Assembly (NCBI RefSeq): GCF_011050415.1 | Contig: NZ_DRFS01000013.1 | Location: 124,001-188,000 of the forward strand | Direction of reading: 5' to 3' | Source: Halomonas sp. | GTDB lineage: Bacteria; Pseudomonadota; Gammaproteobacteria; Pseudomonadales; Halomonadaceae | DNA: 64,000 nt | Shown: positions 30,596 to 37,731 of the stretch, in pieces | Numbering within the stretch: position 1 is the first letter of the stretch | Layout: the number at the start of each line of letters is the position of its first letter | The notes under the pieces: generated by a model | What the model saw: only the letters and a program-made list of their open reading frames with translations | Database searches by the model: none | Told to the model about the DNA's origin: nothing | Made by a program: the position numbers and the translations under genes

Positions 30596-31668
30596 CGACT
30601 TGAGGCCCCTAACAACTGATGATAAGCCTCGCGCCAAGCGGGCCACTCCCAAGCTTTAGTATCAAGGCGTTCAGGACAACTACTCGGGTCAGTTAGCCAA
30701 TCGTAAAGCCGTGTGTAAAGCCCTTCCCGGGTGCCATCATAGCGATAGGCGGCAGGGTAAAGCGCAGGAAAGCAGAGCCTATCCGGCACTAATGGCAGCG
30801 CCCCACGCTGGGCTGCTTCCATAATTGCCAAGCCCTGAAACTCGTGCCAGGTGGTCGACACCACAATGCCAGCGCTATCCAGCAGCTCACGATACGCCGC
30901 CTCTGGCTGCGGCCCCCAGGCGACAATATGCGTTGCCAGCCGCTGCTCCGCCTCCTCAAAAATAGCCGGTGTTTGGCGAAAGCGCTGACCCAATACCGCC
31001 AGTTCAAACGCCACCCCAGCCTCACTTAAGGCAAACAGTACGGCAAAGAAGTCATCGGGATTTTTGTCATACTCCCAGCGATGATTCCAGAGGATACGCC
31101 GTGGCACTGTTTGTTTAACAGCCAGTTGCTGGCGAGGCGCTGAGCTATCGGCAATGGGCACCGGCAATACCTTGGCCCGCGCGCGGAGCGCTTCCAATGG
31201 TTTAGCGGCGGGGAGATTTTCTGGCATCTTTTTCAAAAAGGCCCGCGCACCATCAATAAAGGAGTCGCGGTTGTAGGCGCTGTTAAATACCAAGCTATCC
31301 GCGGCTAGCGCCGTATAGAGGTTAACCATTTTGGCTTCCACTTGCGGCATCTGATCGCTTGATTCCGGATAGGCAAACTGGTTTTCATGAAAGTAGACGA
31401 CCTTTTTTACTTGGCCAAGATGAGGAAAAAGTCCGATCAACGTGGCAAGATCCACCATGGAAGTGGCCAGCACCACATCAAACGACTGGCTCAGAGTGTC
31501 GTGCTCTTTTAACATCCAACTCAAGGGGTTACCGCGAATGCGCCAGGCAAAGTGGCGTGGCGGCAGGGTCAATAACGTCCACTCAATGTCATCAAACTGC
31601 GCCATTAAACTCTGCGCCCAATAGCGGTGACTTACGGCTTCATAAGCAGATAACAGTAATACCCGCAT
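30592..31668 (-). CDS. Queuosine-tRNA mannosyltransferase-like glycosyltransferase (DUF3524/QTMAN type)
   Basis: A 358-residue GT-B glycosyltransferase. The N-terminus MRVLLLSAYEAVSHRYWAQS and the block LTLPPRHFAWRIRGNPLSW are the signature of the family once called DUF3524, whose vertebrate member (GTDC1/QTMAN) adds mannose to queuosine in tRNA-Asp. The C-terminal half holds nucleotide-sugar marks such as NHRWEYDKNPDDFF and STTWHEFQGLAIMEAAQRG. The ATG overlaps the stop of the upstream ATPase gene by one base, so it ends the cstA operon. Bacterial function is inferred only; whether this organism makes mannosyl-queuosine is unknown. Confidence 0.8.
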   Translation of the reverse strand: MRVLLLSAYEAVSHRYWAQSLMAQFDDIEWTLLTLPPRHFAWRIRGNPLSWMLKEHDTLSQSFDVVLATSMVDLATLIGLFPHLGQVKKVVYFHENQFAYPESSDQMPQVEAKMVNLYTALAADSLVFNSAYNRDSFIDGARAFLKKMPENLPAAKPLEALRARAKVLPVPIADSSAPRQQLAVKQTVPRRILWNHRWEYDKNPDDFFAVLFALSEAGVAFELAVLGQRFRQTPAIFEEAEQRLATHIVAWGPQPEAAYRELLDSAGIVVSTTWHEFQGLAIMEAAQRGALPLVPDRLCFPALYPAAYRYDGTREGLYTRLYDWLTDPSSCPERLDTKAWEWPAWREAYHQLLGASSR

Positions 31669-32675
31669 TAAAAGCCCTGCTGCTCGAGTTTACCTGCCAA
31701 CATTTCTAGCACTTCAATACCCTGAACATCAGTCGGTAACCAGGGCAAGGTGGGTCGCGGTAAACGTGCAAACAGCGTATCTATGCGCGCCAAGTAACTC
31801 GCCTCCTGCTCTCTGCGTGCTTGCAGAAAAGAACCGTCCGCATCGGCAGGTATCACTCGGTTAATCAGCGTGCCTGCAACGGGTATATGCACGTCCTCCA
31901 GCGCCCGCACGGCTCGATCTGTCTCCAGAATAGGAAGGCGCTCGGGTGTCATGACAAACAGAAAGCTGCACGCTTCGGGGTCTTCAATCCGGCGTCGTGC
32001 TTGATGAAATAAACGCCGTCGGTTGATCAGCGTTTTAGCGACATCGCGGGTACGCTCGTCTAAATCATCTAGTGGGTCTTCGGTAGGATCGTCAAAAGGG
32101 GTTGCCACATCACGACCGCGTTTAGGAGTGAGGTGGCCTAATACTTTGCCTAACTCGGCAGATTTACGATTGTGGGCCAGCAAACCATCGGTCCAGGCGG
32201 CCATGGCTTCGGGTAACGTTAGAAGCCTTAGCGTATGGCCCGTCGGCGCGGTATCGAAAATGATCAAGTCGTAGGGCGCCGTGTCATCGATCATCAAGCG
32301 CGCCAAACGCTCTAACAATGCAGCTTCCTGGGTGCCCGGCGATTGACGGGTAAGACGCATCTGGCGCTCTAACTCCTGCATCATTTCAGGAGCAGCGTAG
32401 CGGCGCATCTGCTGCGTGACCCGCTGTAAATGAGCCTCTACCTCAATGTCAGGGTCGATTTCCATAGCATCAAGGTTGGGTAGCAGGCGGCGTGGCACAT
32501 CGCCCAGCTCACGATCAAATACATCGCCTAAGCTGTGCGCGGGGTCTGTGGAGACCACCAATACCCGCTTCCCCCGACTAGCGGCAAGCACCGCTAACGA
32601 AGCCGCTACGGTGGTTTTACCCACGCCCCCTTTGCCACCGACCCACAATAGCCGACGGTTAAGTACTGCTTGCAT
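31668..32675 (-). CDS. ArsA/Get3-family ATPase without metal-binding cysteines
   Basis: A 335-residue single-domain P-loop ATPase from the ATG at 32675, preceded by GGGGAACGCT; a TTG four codons upstream is less likely. Motifs: WVGGKGGVGKTTVAAS (deviant Walker A), VVSTDPAHSLGDVF (switch I), and IIFDTAPTGHTLRLL (switch II). Only one cysteine (EACSF) is present, so neither the arsenite site of ArsA nor the zinc CxxC of Get3 exists; an arsenite pump is unlikely. It lies between a CC-terminated small protein and a glycosyltransferase in the cstA operon. A chaperone or targeting ATPase role is the best guess. Confidence 0.85.
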   Translation of the reverse strand: MQAVLNRRLLWVGGKGGVGKTTVAASLAVLAASRGKRVLVVSTDPAHSLGDVFDRELGDVPRRLLPNLDAMEIDPDIEVEAHLQRVTQQMRRYAAPEMMQELERQMRLTRQSPGTQEAALLERLARLMIDDTAPYDLIIFDTAPTGHTLRLLTLPEAMAAWTDGLLAHNRKSAELGKVLGHLTPKRGRDVATPFDDPTEDPLDDLDERTRDVAKTLINRRRLFHQARRRIEDPEACSFLFVMTPERLPILETDRAVRALEDVHIPVAGTLINRVIPADADGSFLQARREQEASYLARIDTLFARLPRPTLPWLPTDVQGIEVLEMLAGKLEQQGF

Positions 32676-32700
32676 AGCGTTCCCCAATGTTTAATTTCTA

Positions 32701-33003
32701 CTAACAGCAGCGAAAATGATCCAGCGGTGAGTGCTCCATTCCCATCCGCGTGTGCCAGTCGTGAAAACGCTCAAGCAGCAGTGGCTGCAGCTCAAGGGTG
32801 TAGTAAGAGGCAGGATTCTGTAGCCCCATCATTTCGGAAAATACTAACAGCATAAACAGGTCGTCTTCGTCGCGTCGCGCCCGAGCAATAGCTCCCCGAT
32901 AGCGCGAACTGTACACCTCTTCCGTAAAGAAACGGGCCTGGTCTAACCAGGCCCGTACCTTGTCACGACGCGTCGACGACCCGTTACCCGGGTCATCGTG
33001 CAT
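32701..33003 (-). CDS. Small CstA-linked protein ending in Cys-Cys (cory-CC-star type)
   Basis: A 100-residue protein from the ATG at 33003, which follows GGAGGAGTAAAGCTT. Charged helical N-terminus (RRDKVRAWLDQARFFTEEVY), then SRYRGAIARARRDEDDLFMLLVFSEM and GLQNPASYYTLEL, and a C-terminus that ends LDHFRCC before the stop. I recall a protein family named cory-CC-star for such Cys-Cys-stop ends; E. coli CstA partners YbdD/YjiX also end in CC although otherwise different. It follows cstA by 60 bases and precedes the ArsA-like ATPase by 25. Function unknown. Confidence 0.72.
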   Translation of the reverse strand: MHDDPGNGSSTRRDKVRAWLDQARFFTEEVYSSRYRGAIARARRDEDDLFMLLVFSEMMGLQNPASYYTLELQPLLLERFHDWHTRMGMEHSPLDHFRCC

Positions 33004-33063
33004 AAGCTTTACTCCTCCATAGCCAGTGCAGACATAGCTAGTAACAAGCATCCATTAGCATGT

Positions 33064-34740
33064 TTAGTCACCTTGAGCGGCCATTTCAGCACGTGAACGC
33101 TTGAGGGCTGACGCACACTCCATAGCCACCATAATGGCCGCCACCAGTACCACGATATCCAGCACCAGTAGGAACATATTGCCCTGGTTCCAGAATGTGC
33201 GTAGCTGGATGAGCAGCGCTAAAATAGTCATCACCAGCAGGAAACATAGCGGCGCCAACGTGTACCACATAGGACGTCTCATGCGCACCAACATAACGGT
33301 AATGACCAGTAGCGTCAGGCCTGCCAGCAGTTGGTTGGTGGTGCCAAATAGCGGCCAGATAATCAAGCCGCCGGAACCATCGGCACCGCCAGCACCAAAC
33401 GCTAATAGCAAGCAGCTAGCCACTGCTAAGCCTGTAGCAATGGCAGGCTTCTTCATCCACTGTTGATTATAGATATCGCCCCACTCTTGGAAAATATAGC
33501 GCTGTAGGCGCAGACCGGTATCCATTGTGGTGCCCGCAAAGAGTGCCGCCATGACGGTTAGCAAAGTCGCCGCCGTCACTTCAGGCAAACCTAAGCCGTT
33601 ATGAATAATAAACGCCCCGCCTTGCACAAAGGCATTGACGCCGCCCTGCCCAAAGGAGGTATACATGGCTTGCCAATCACCTAAAGTGGCAAAACCAGCG
33701 GTGGCTGCCAAAATAGCTGCCAGCGCGAGCATACCCTCGCCTACTGCGCCAAAGTAGCCGACAAAACGCGCGTCGGTCTCTTTGTTCAACTGCTTGGACG
33801 TTGTGCCGGATGAGACCAAACCGTGGAAGCCCGATATGGCACCACAGGCAATAGTCACAAACAGCAGCGGTATTAACGACGGCGTACCGGCAGGAACATC
33901 GCTGTTGAATGCTGGCGCCACTAGCGTTGGGTTCAAGAGGACTAAGGCGCCATACAGAATCAGCAAACCAATAAACAACTGGAGTCCGTTAATATAGTCC
34001 CGCGGCTGAAGAAGCATCCAGACGGGTAGCAATGAAGCAATAGCGGCATAACCAAACAGAATTAGGATCCAGATGGCATTGCCCGACATACCCGCCACTT
34101 CAGCAGGCATTTGAATGGGCATCGATGGCCCAATACCGATTAACACGTAAAGCGCCACCACGCCAATCACGGAGACCACCGCCAAACTCATGATGCGACG
34201 GTAGATCATTTGGCCAATGATTAACGCAACAATGATAGCGCCCCAAACGGGAACCACGGCGCTGGGGAAGTTCATCATCAACCCGGCAATGACCACAGCG
34301 AATACCGCGTTCACCATCAGCAAAACCAAGAAAATAACGATCATAAAAATACTGCGGGCACGCTTACCGACGACATCACCTGTCAGAGCCCCCACCGATT
34401 TAGCTTTATTGCGCACGCTGGCCCAAATGGCACCGAAATCGTGAATACCAGCAAAGAAAATGGTGCCGAACACTACCCATAAAAAGGCTGGCGCCCACCC
34501 CCAGATAACGGCAATTGCGGGCCCCACAATAGGAGCAGCGCCTGCAACGGAGGTAAAATGGTGGCCCCATAAGATAAATCGATTGGTCGGCACATAGTCG
34601 ATGCCATCCTCAAACTCATGAGCTGGGGTTTTAAAATCAGGGTCTAATTGATAAATCTTCTCCGCAATAAACTTGGAGTACACGAAGTACCCCACGGCCA
34701 TTGCGCCAAGACCTACCACTAACAGGAAAATAGCACTCAT
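33064..34740 (-). CDS. cstA: Carbon starvation protein A, peptide/pyruvate transporter family
   Basis: A 558-residue protein with about 15 hydrophobic helices. The family start is the conserved block AHEFEDGIDYVPTNRFILWG, then HHFTSVAGAAPIVGPAIAV, GIHDFGAIWASVRNKAKSVG and GFHGLVSSGTTSKQLN. This is the shorter class; E. coli CstA has about 700 residues. CstA proteins import peptides or pyruvate. The ATG has AAAGGAGCAGCGCCC in front. It is the first gene of an operon with the CC-terminated protein, the ArsA-like ATPase and the glycosyltransferase. Confidence 0.94.
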   Translation of the reverse strand: MSAIFLLVVGLGAMAVGYFVYSKFIAEKIYQLDPDFKTPAHEFEDGIDYVPTNRFILWGHHFTSVAGAAPIVGPAIAVIWGWAPAFLWVVFGTIFFAGIHDFGAIWASVRNKAKSVGALTGDVVGKRARSIFMIVIFLVLLMVNAVFAVVIAGLMMNFPSAVVPVWGAIIVALIIGQMIYRRIMSLAVVSVIGVVALYVLIGIGPSMPIQMPAEVAGMSGNAIWILILFGYAAIASLLPVWMLLQPRDYINGLQLFIGLLILYGALVLLNPTLVAPAFNSDVPAGTPSLIPLLFVTIACGAISGFHGLVSSGTTSKQLNKETDARFVGYFGAVGEGMLALAAILAATAGFATLGDWQAMYTSFGQGGVNAFVQGGAFIIHNGLGLPEVTAATLLTVMAALFAGTTMDTGLRLQRYIFQEWGDIYNQQWMKKPAIATGLAVASCLLLAFGAGGADGSGGLIIWPLFGTTNQLLAGLTLLVITVMLVRMRRPMWYTLAPLCFLLVMTILALLIQLRTFWNQGNMFLLVLDIVVLVAAIMVAMECASALKRSRAEMAAQGD

Positions 34741-35088
34741 GGGCGCTGCTCCTTTGGGTTTGGTTGTTATTGTTTATTTACTAAACCAGGGAATAGACAC
34801 GCTTCTCAACTTACAGAGTGGTATGAGTAAACGGGTAAGTCCATAAGAATACAATTTTAACAGCTTGAAATGATTCTAAAGTCTTAGTTGTCATGGCCCT
34901 TTACTTATATAACGTGCTAAAGCTGCGCTTTAATGCATATATCGGTATAAGCATTCGGCCAAGGTCGTCTTGGCTGACTACTTACATCTCACTAGACTGA
35001 TAGCCATACATCGCTTATTGATGCTGCACTTATTGCTTGAATTCAGGAGTTTAGGCAGCTCTAACACTAATAATTACAGGACAGTCCC
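34741..35088. promoter_or_regulatory. Divergent promoter region between cstA and the response regulator
   Basis: A 348-base AT-rich gap that must hold promoters for both sides. It contains a 15-base palindrome TAAAGC-TGC-GCTTTA at 34918-34932, a possible operator, with ACTTATATAAC just upstream. I see no clear CRP or sigma-54 site. Confidence 0.4.
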
Positions 35089-35463
35089 ATGGCCAAAGTG
35101 CTGGTAGTCGATGACGAACCCAATATTGTTTTATCACTAGAGTTTTTGATGGAGCAAGCGGGCTTTGAGGTGGTCACCGCCGAGGATGGCGAGCAGGCCT
35201 TGGCGCGGGTTGATGACACCCAACCCGATCTACTGCTGCTTGATATTAGCCTACCAGGTATCAGCGGTTTTGATGTGTTAGAGCGGCTACGCAGCCAAGA
35301 AGCGACCGCGCAACTGCCTATTATTATGTTGACGGCCCACGGACGCGATGTAGAGCGTGAAAAAGGCATGGCGTTAGGCGCAGATGACTACATCACCAAA
35401 CCTTTTTCGACTCAGTCGTTGGTTGAGAAAGTTAAAGCGCTACTCAATGAGGAGCAGCCATGA
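35089..35463 (+). CDS. Stand-alone receiver-domain response regulator
   Basis: A 124-residue CheY-like receiver without an output domain. The phosphorylation set is complete: acidic pair in VVDDEPNIV, phospho-Asp in LLLLDISLPGISG, Thr in IIMLTAHG, Lys in DDYITKPFS. It overlaps the following exonuclease-fusion gene by 4 bases, and a sodium/solute-symporter histidine kinase follows in the same cluster, its likely partner. How a single receiver signals onward is not visible. Confidence 0.93.
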   Translation: MAKVLVVDDEPNIVLSLEFLMEQAGFEVVTAEDGEQALARVDDTQPDLLLLDISLPGISGFDVLERLRSQEATAQLPIIMLTAHGRDVEREKGMALGADDYITKPFSTQSLVEKVKALLNEEQP

Positions 35464-37523
35464 CACGAGGTGGGCTGCCCAAGCGCCAGCGCCTGATTGG
35501 CCTATGGCTTGCGCTGAGCGGCATTAGCCTGCTCGGCGGCGCTATTTTTGCTGCTTGGCTTGATACACAGCTCGCCCCGACGGGCATTACCCGAATCGCT
35601 TTATGGCTAGGCAGTTTTTCTGGCGGTGCAACGATTTTTTTGGTTGGTTTAGTGCTTGAGCGGATGCTGTTCACACCGCTGCGCCATTTACAGGTGCAGT
35701 TGGCGCGCTTAGTCGCCAACCCCGATGCCCGAGATGAGCACCCACCGGAAGGATGGCTGAAAGGCCTGGGGCCTGATTTACGCCGGGTGCGCGAAAGCTG
35801 GCGATCGGATCGTAGCCGTTTGGCGACGGCTCATGCTGAGGGCGCACGTAGCGCCGCGCGCATTCGCCAGGAGTTGGAAACGTTACTGCAAGTGCTTGAA
35901 ACACCGCTACTGCTATGTGATCACCATCGTCGAGTGATGCTGTTTAATCAGGCGGCTGAGGACTTTTTTGTGGGTAATACCGGCCTTGGCTTAGGCAAGC
36001 GTCTGGAAGCGCTACTGCCGGTTGCTAGCTTGCAACAGGCCTTAAGCCAACTGCCCAACGACGGCTCCCCCCGAGAGCTGCTCGCCCCCTGTGATGATCG
36101 TTGGCTGAAAGTCATTCTGCGCCGCGTGCCGGGCAGCGACGGCGAAACGCTGCTGACATTCGGTGATGCCACCGCGTCGTGGTCAAGCGAAATGGGCGTT
36201 AGAGCAGAGCTTGCTGACATGCTCACACCGCTACGCCAGCATACCGCTAGTTTGACCAGCGCTGCCGATGCGCTGATCGAATTGCGCCATCAAGGCGATG
36301 CCGACACATCACTCTTACGCCAACGGTTTGAACGGATTATTCATGAAGAGGGTAAAACACTGGGCGACAACGTCGCTAAAATCGGCCAGCTACTCGATGA
36401 GATGCAGCATCAAGGCGAGCGCTTAACGCCAATGTGGTCAAACGACTTTTGGCAGGCATTGGATGAACGGCTTGATCCCGAACACCGCCTAATCACGCCA
36501 GTGGGCATGCCTGCGTGGTTTAAAGGTGATGCGCCTGCTTTGATTGCCCTGTTTGACTCGTTAGTAAAGCACCTTAGTACCCACCTTCCCGAGAGTGGCT
36601 TTGAGGGTGAAATATGCCTGGGTAATAAGCGCGTCTACCTGGATCTTATTTGGCACGGCAAAGTGATACCCGAACACGAGCTGGCTGAATGGCGTCAGCA
36701 GCCGCTCACCTCATTGCCGCTCAATCCTAGCGTTGCGGATGTGCTACGCCAACACGCAAGCGATATTTGGAGCCTTGCTGACGATGATGGCGTACATGCA
36801 CGCCTGCGTCTTCCGCTTCCCGCCATGGAACGTGTGGGTGCCCCTCGGGAAACGGCGCCCCCGCGTCCGGAGTTCCACGACTTTGGCATTGCCGATCTTC
36901 CCCCGCCGGATGAGGTCCTCGCCAATCGCTCTCTGCGTAGCTTAGAAATCGTATCGTTTGATACTGAAACCACGGGGCTTGAGCTGCGCCGGGGCGATAC
37001 GGTGATCAGCCTGGGTGCCTGCCGGGTGGTTAACGCTCGTCTACTGGCTAGCGAAGCGTTTGATCAAAAAGTTGACCCACAGCGGCCCATTCCGCCCGCC
37101 AGTACCGCGATTCACGGCCTAACGGATGCCGATGTGATGGGGGCGCCGCCACTGGATATTGTGCTCACCCGGTTTCGTGACTACGTAGGAGAAGCGGTGT
37201 TACTGGCTCATAATGCGGCCTTTGATCTACTGGCCATCAGCCATAAAGGGGTCACCTTTGATATTCCCGTGATTGATACCCTGCTGATTTCCCGGGCGCT
37301 GGATGAGGCGCTAGATGGGCACGATTTAGATACTCTTGCCCAACGTTACGATCTGGTATTCCCGCCCGGTACCCGCCACACTGCATTAGGAGATGCCCGC
37401 GTGACCGCTGAACTATGGCTTGCGCTTCTGCCACGCCTTGAGGCGCGGGGCGTCGATACTCTTGAGCAACTGCTCTCGCTGCAAGCCAATGCCTTTGACC
37501 GACAGGATGCCAGTGCCTCATGA
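35460..37523 (+). CDS. Membrane-anchored degenerate histidine-kinase-like protein fused to a DnaQ-type 3'-5' exonuclease
   Basis: A 687-residue protein with two transmembrane helices near residues 15-35 and 45-68, a HAMP-like linker, a PAS-like region around residues 140-240 (LLLCDHHRRVMLFNQAAEDFF), then a region laid out like the dimerisation and ATPase domains of a histidine kinase but lacking the phospho-His and the N-box Asn (ALIALFDSLVKHLST). The last 190 residues are a DEDDh exonuclease with all acidic residues: FDTETTGLEL, LLAHNAAFDLL and HTALGDARV. It overlaps its neighbours on both sides by 4 bases. It probably senses something in the membrane; the nucleic acid it would cut is unknown. 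Confidence 0.85.
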   Translation: MTRGGLPKRQRLIGLWLALSGISLLGGAIFAAWLDTQLAPTGITRIALWLGSFSGGATIFLVGLVLERMLFTPLRHLQVQLARLVANPDARDEHPPEGWLKGLGPDLRRVRESWRSDRSRLATAHAEGARSAARIRQELETLLQVLETPLLLCDHHRRVMLFNQAAEDFFVGNTGLGLGKRLEALLPVASLQQALSQLPNDGSPRELLAPCDDRWLKVILRRVPGSDGETLLTFGDATASWSSEMGVRAELADMLTPLRQHTASLTSAADALIELRHQGDADTSLLRQRFERIIHEEGKTLGDNVAKIGQLLDEMQHQGERLTPMWSNDFWQALDERLDPEHRLITPVGMPAWFKGDAPALIALFDSLVKHLSTHLPESGFEGEICLGNKRVYLDLIWHGKVIPEHELAEWRQQPLTSLPLNPSVADVLRQHASDIWSLADDDGVHARLRLPLPAMERVGAPRETAPPRPEFHDFGIADLPPPDEVLANRSLRSLEIVSFDTETTGLELRRGDTVISLGACRVVNARLLASEAFDQKVDPQRPIPPASTAIHGLTDADVMGAPPLDIVLTRFRDYVGEAVLLAHNAAFDLLAISHKGVTFDIPVIDTLLISRALDEALDGHDLDTLAQRYDLVFPPGTRHTALGDARVTAELWLALLPRLEARGVDTLEQLLSLQANAFDRQDASAS

Positions 37524-37729
37524 AATCCTCAGGCGTAAAATCACGACAAGCAGAGCGATTAATGGCCTTAGTGGCGATTGCCTTGCTGCTATTCTGCCCA
37601 CCGCTGATTATTGTGATTGATCGCCTGCCTTCTTTTAGCGTGGGCTGGCTGCCCCTCTATTTGTTTATCGCTTGGGCAGTGGTGATCGGTTTAACCGCCT
37701 GGCTGATGGAACACCGCGCGGGGCGCTGA
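37520..37729 (+). CDS. Small two-helix membrane protein upstream of the symporter kinase
   Basis: A 69-residue protein with a basic N-terminus and two hydrophobic helices (LMALVAIALLLFCPPLIIVI and LPLYLFIAWAVVIGLTAWLM). It overlaps the exonuclease gene in an ATGA and ends 2 bases before the kinase ATG, so the three are translated together. Small membrane proteins are often encoded directly before actP-like or CbrA-like symporter genes (CbrX in Pseudomonas is one I recall); equivalence is only suggested by position. Confidence 0.8.
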   Translation: MKSSGVKSRQAERLMALVAIALLLFCPPLIIVIDRLPSFSVGWLPLYLFIAWAVVIGLTAWLMEHRAGR

Positions 37730-37731
37730 GC

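Noticed and set aside
31668-32675. Arsenite efflux ATPase (ArsA proper)
   Set aside because: The protein has a single ATPase domain and one cysteine, and no arsB, arsD or arsR gene is nearby.
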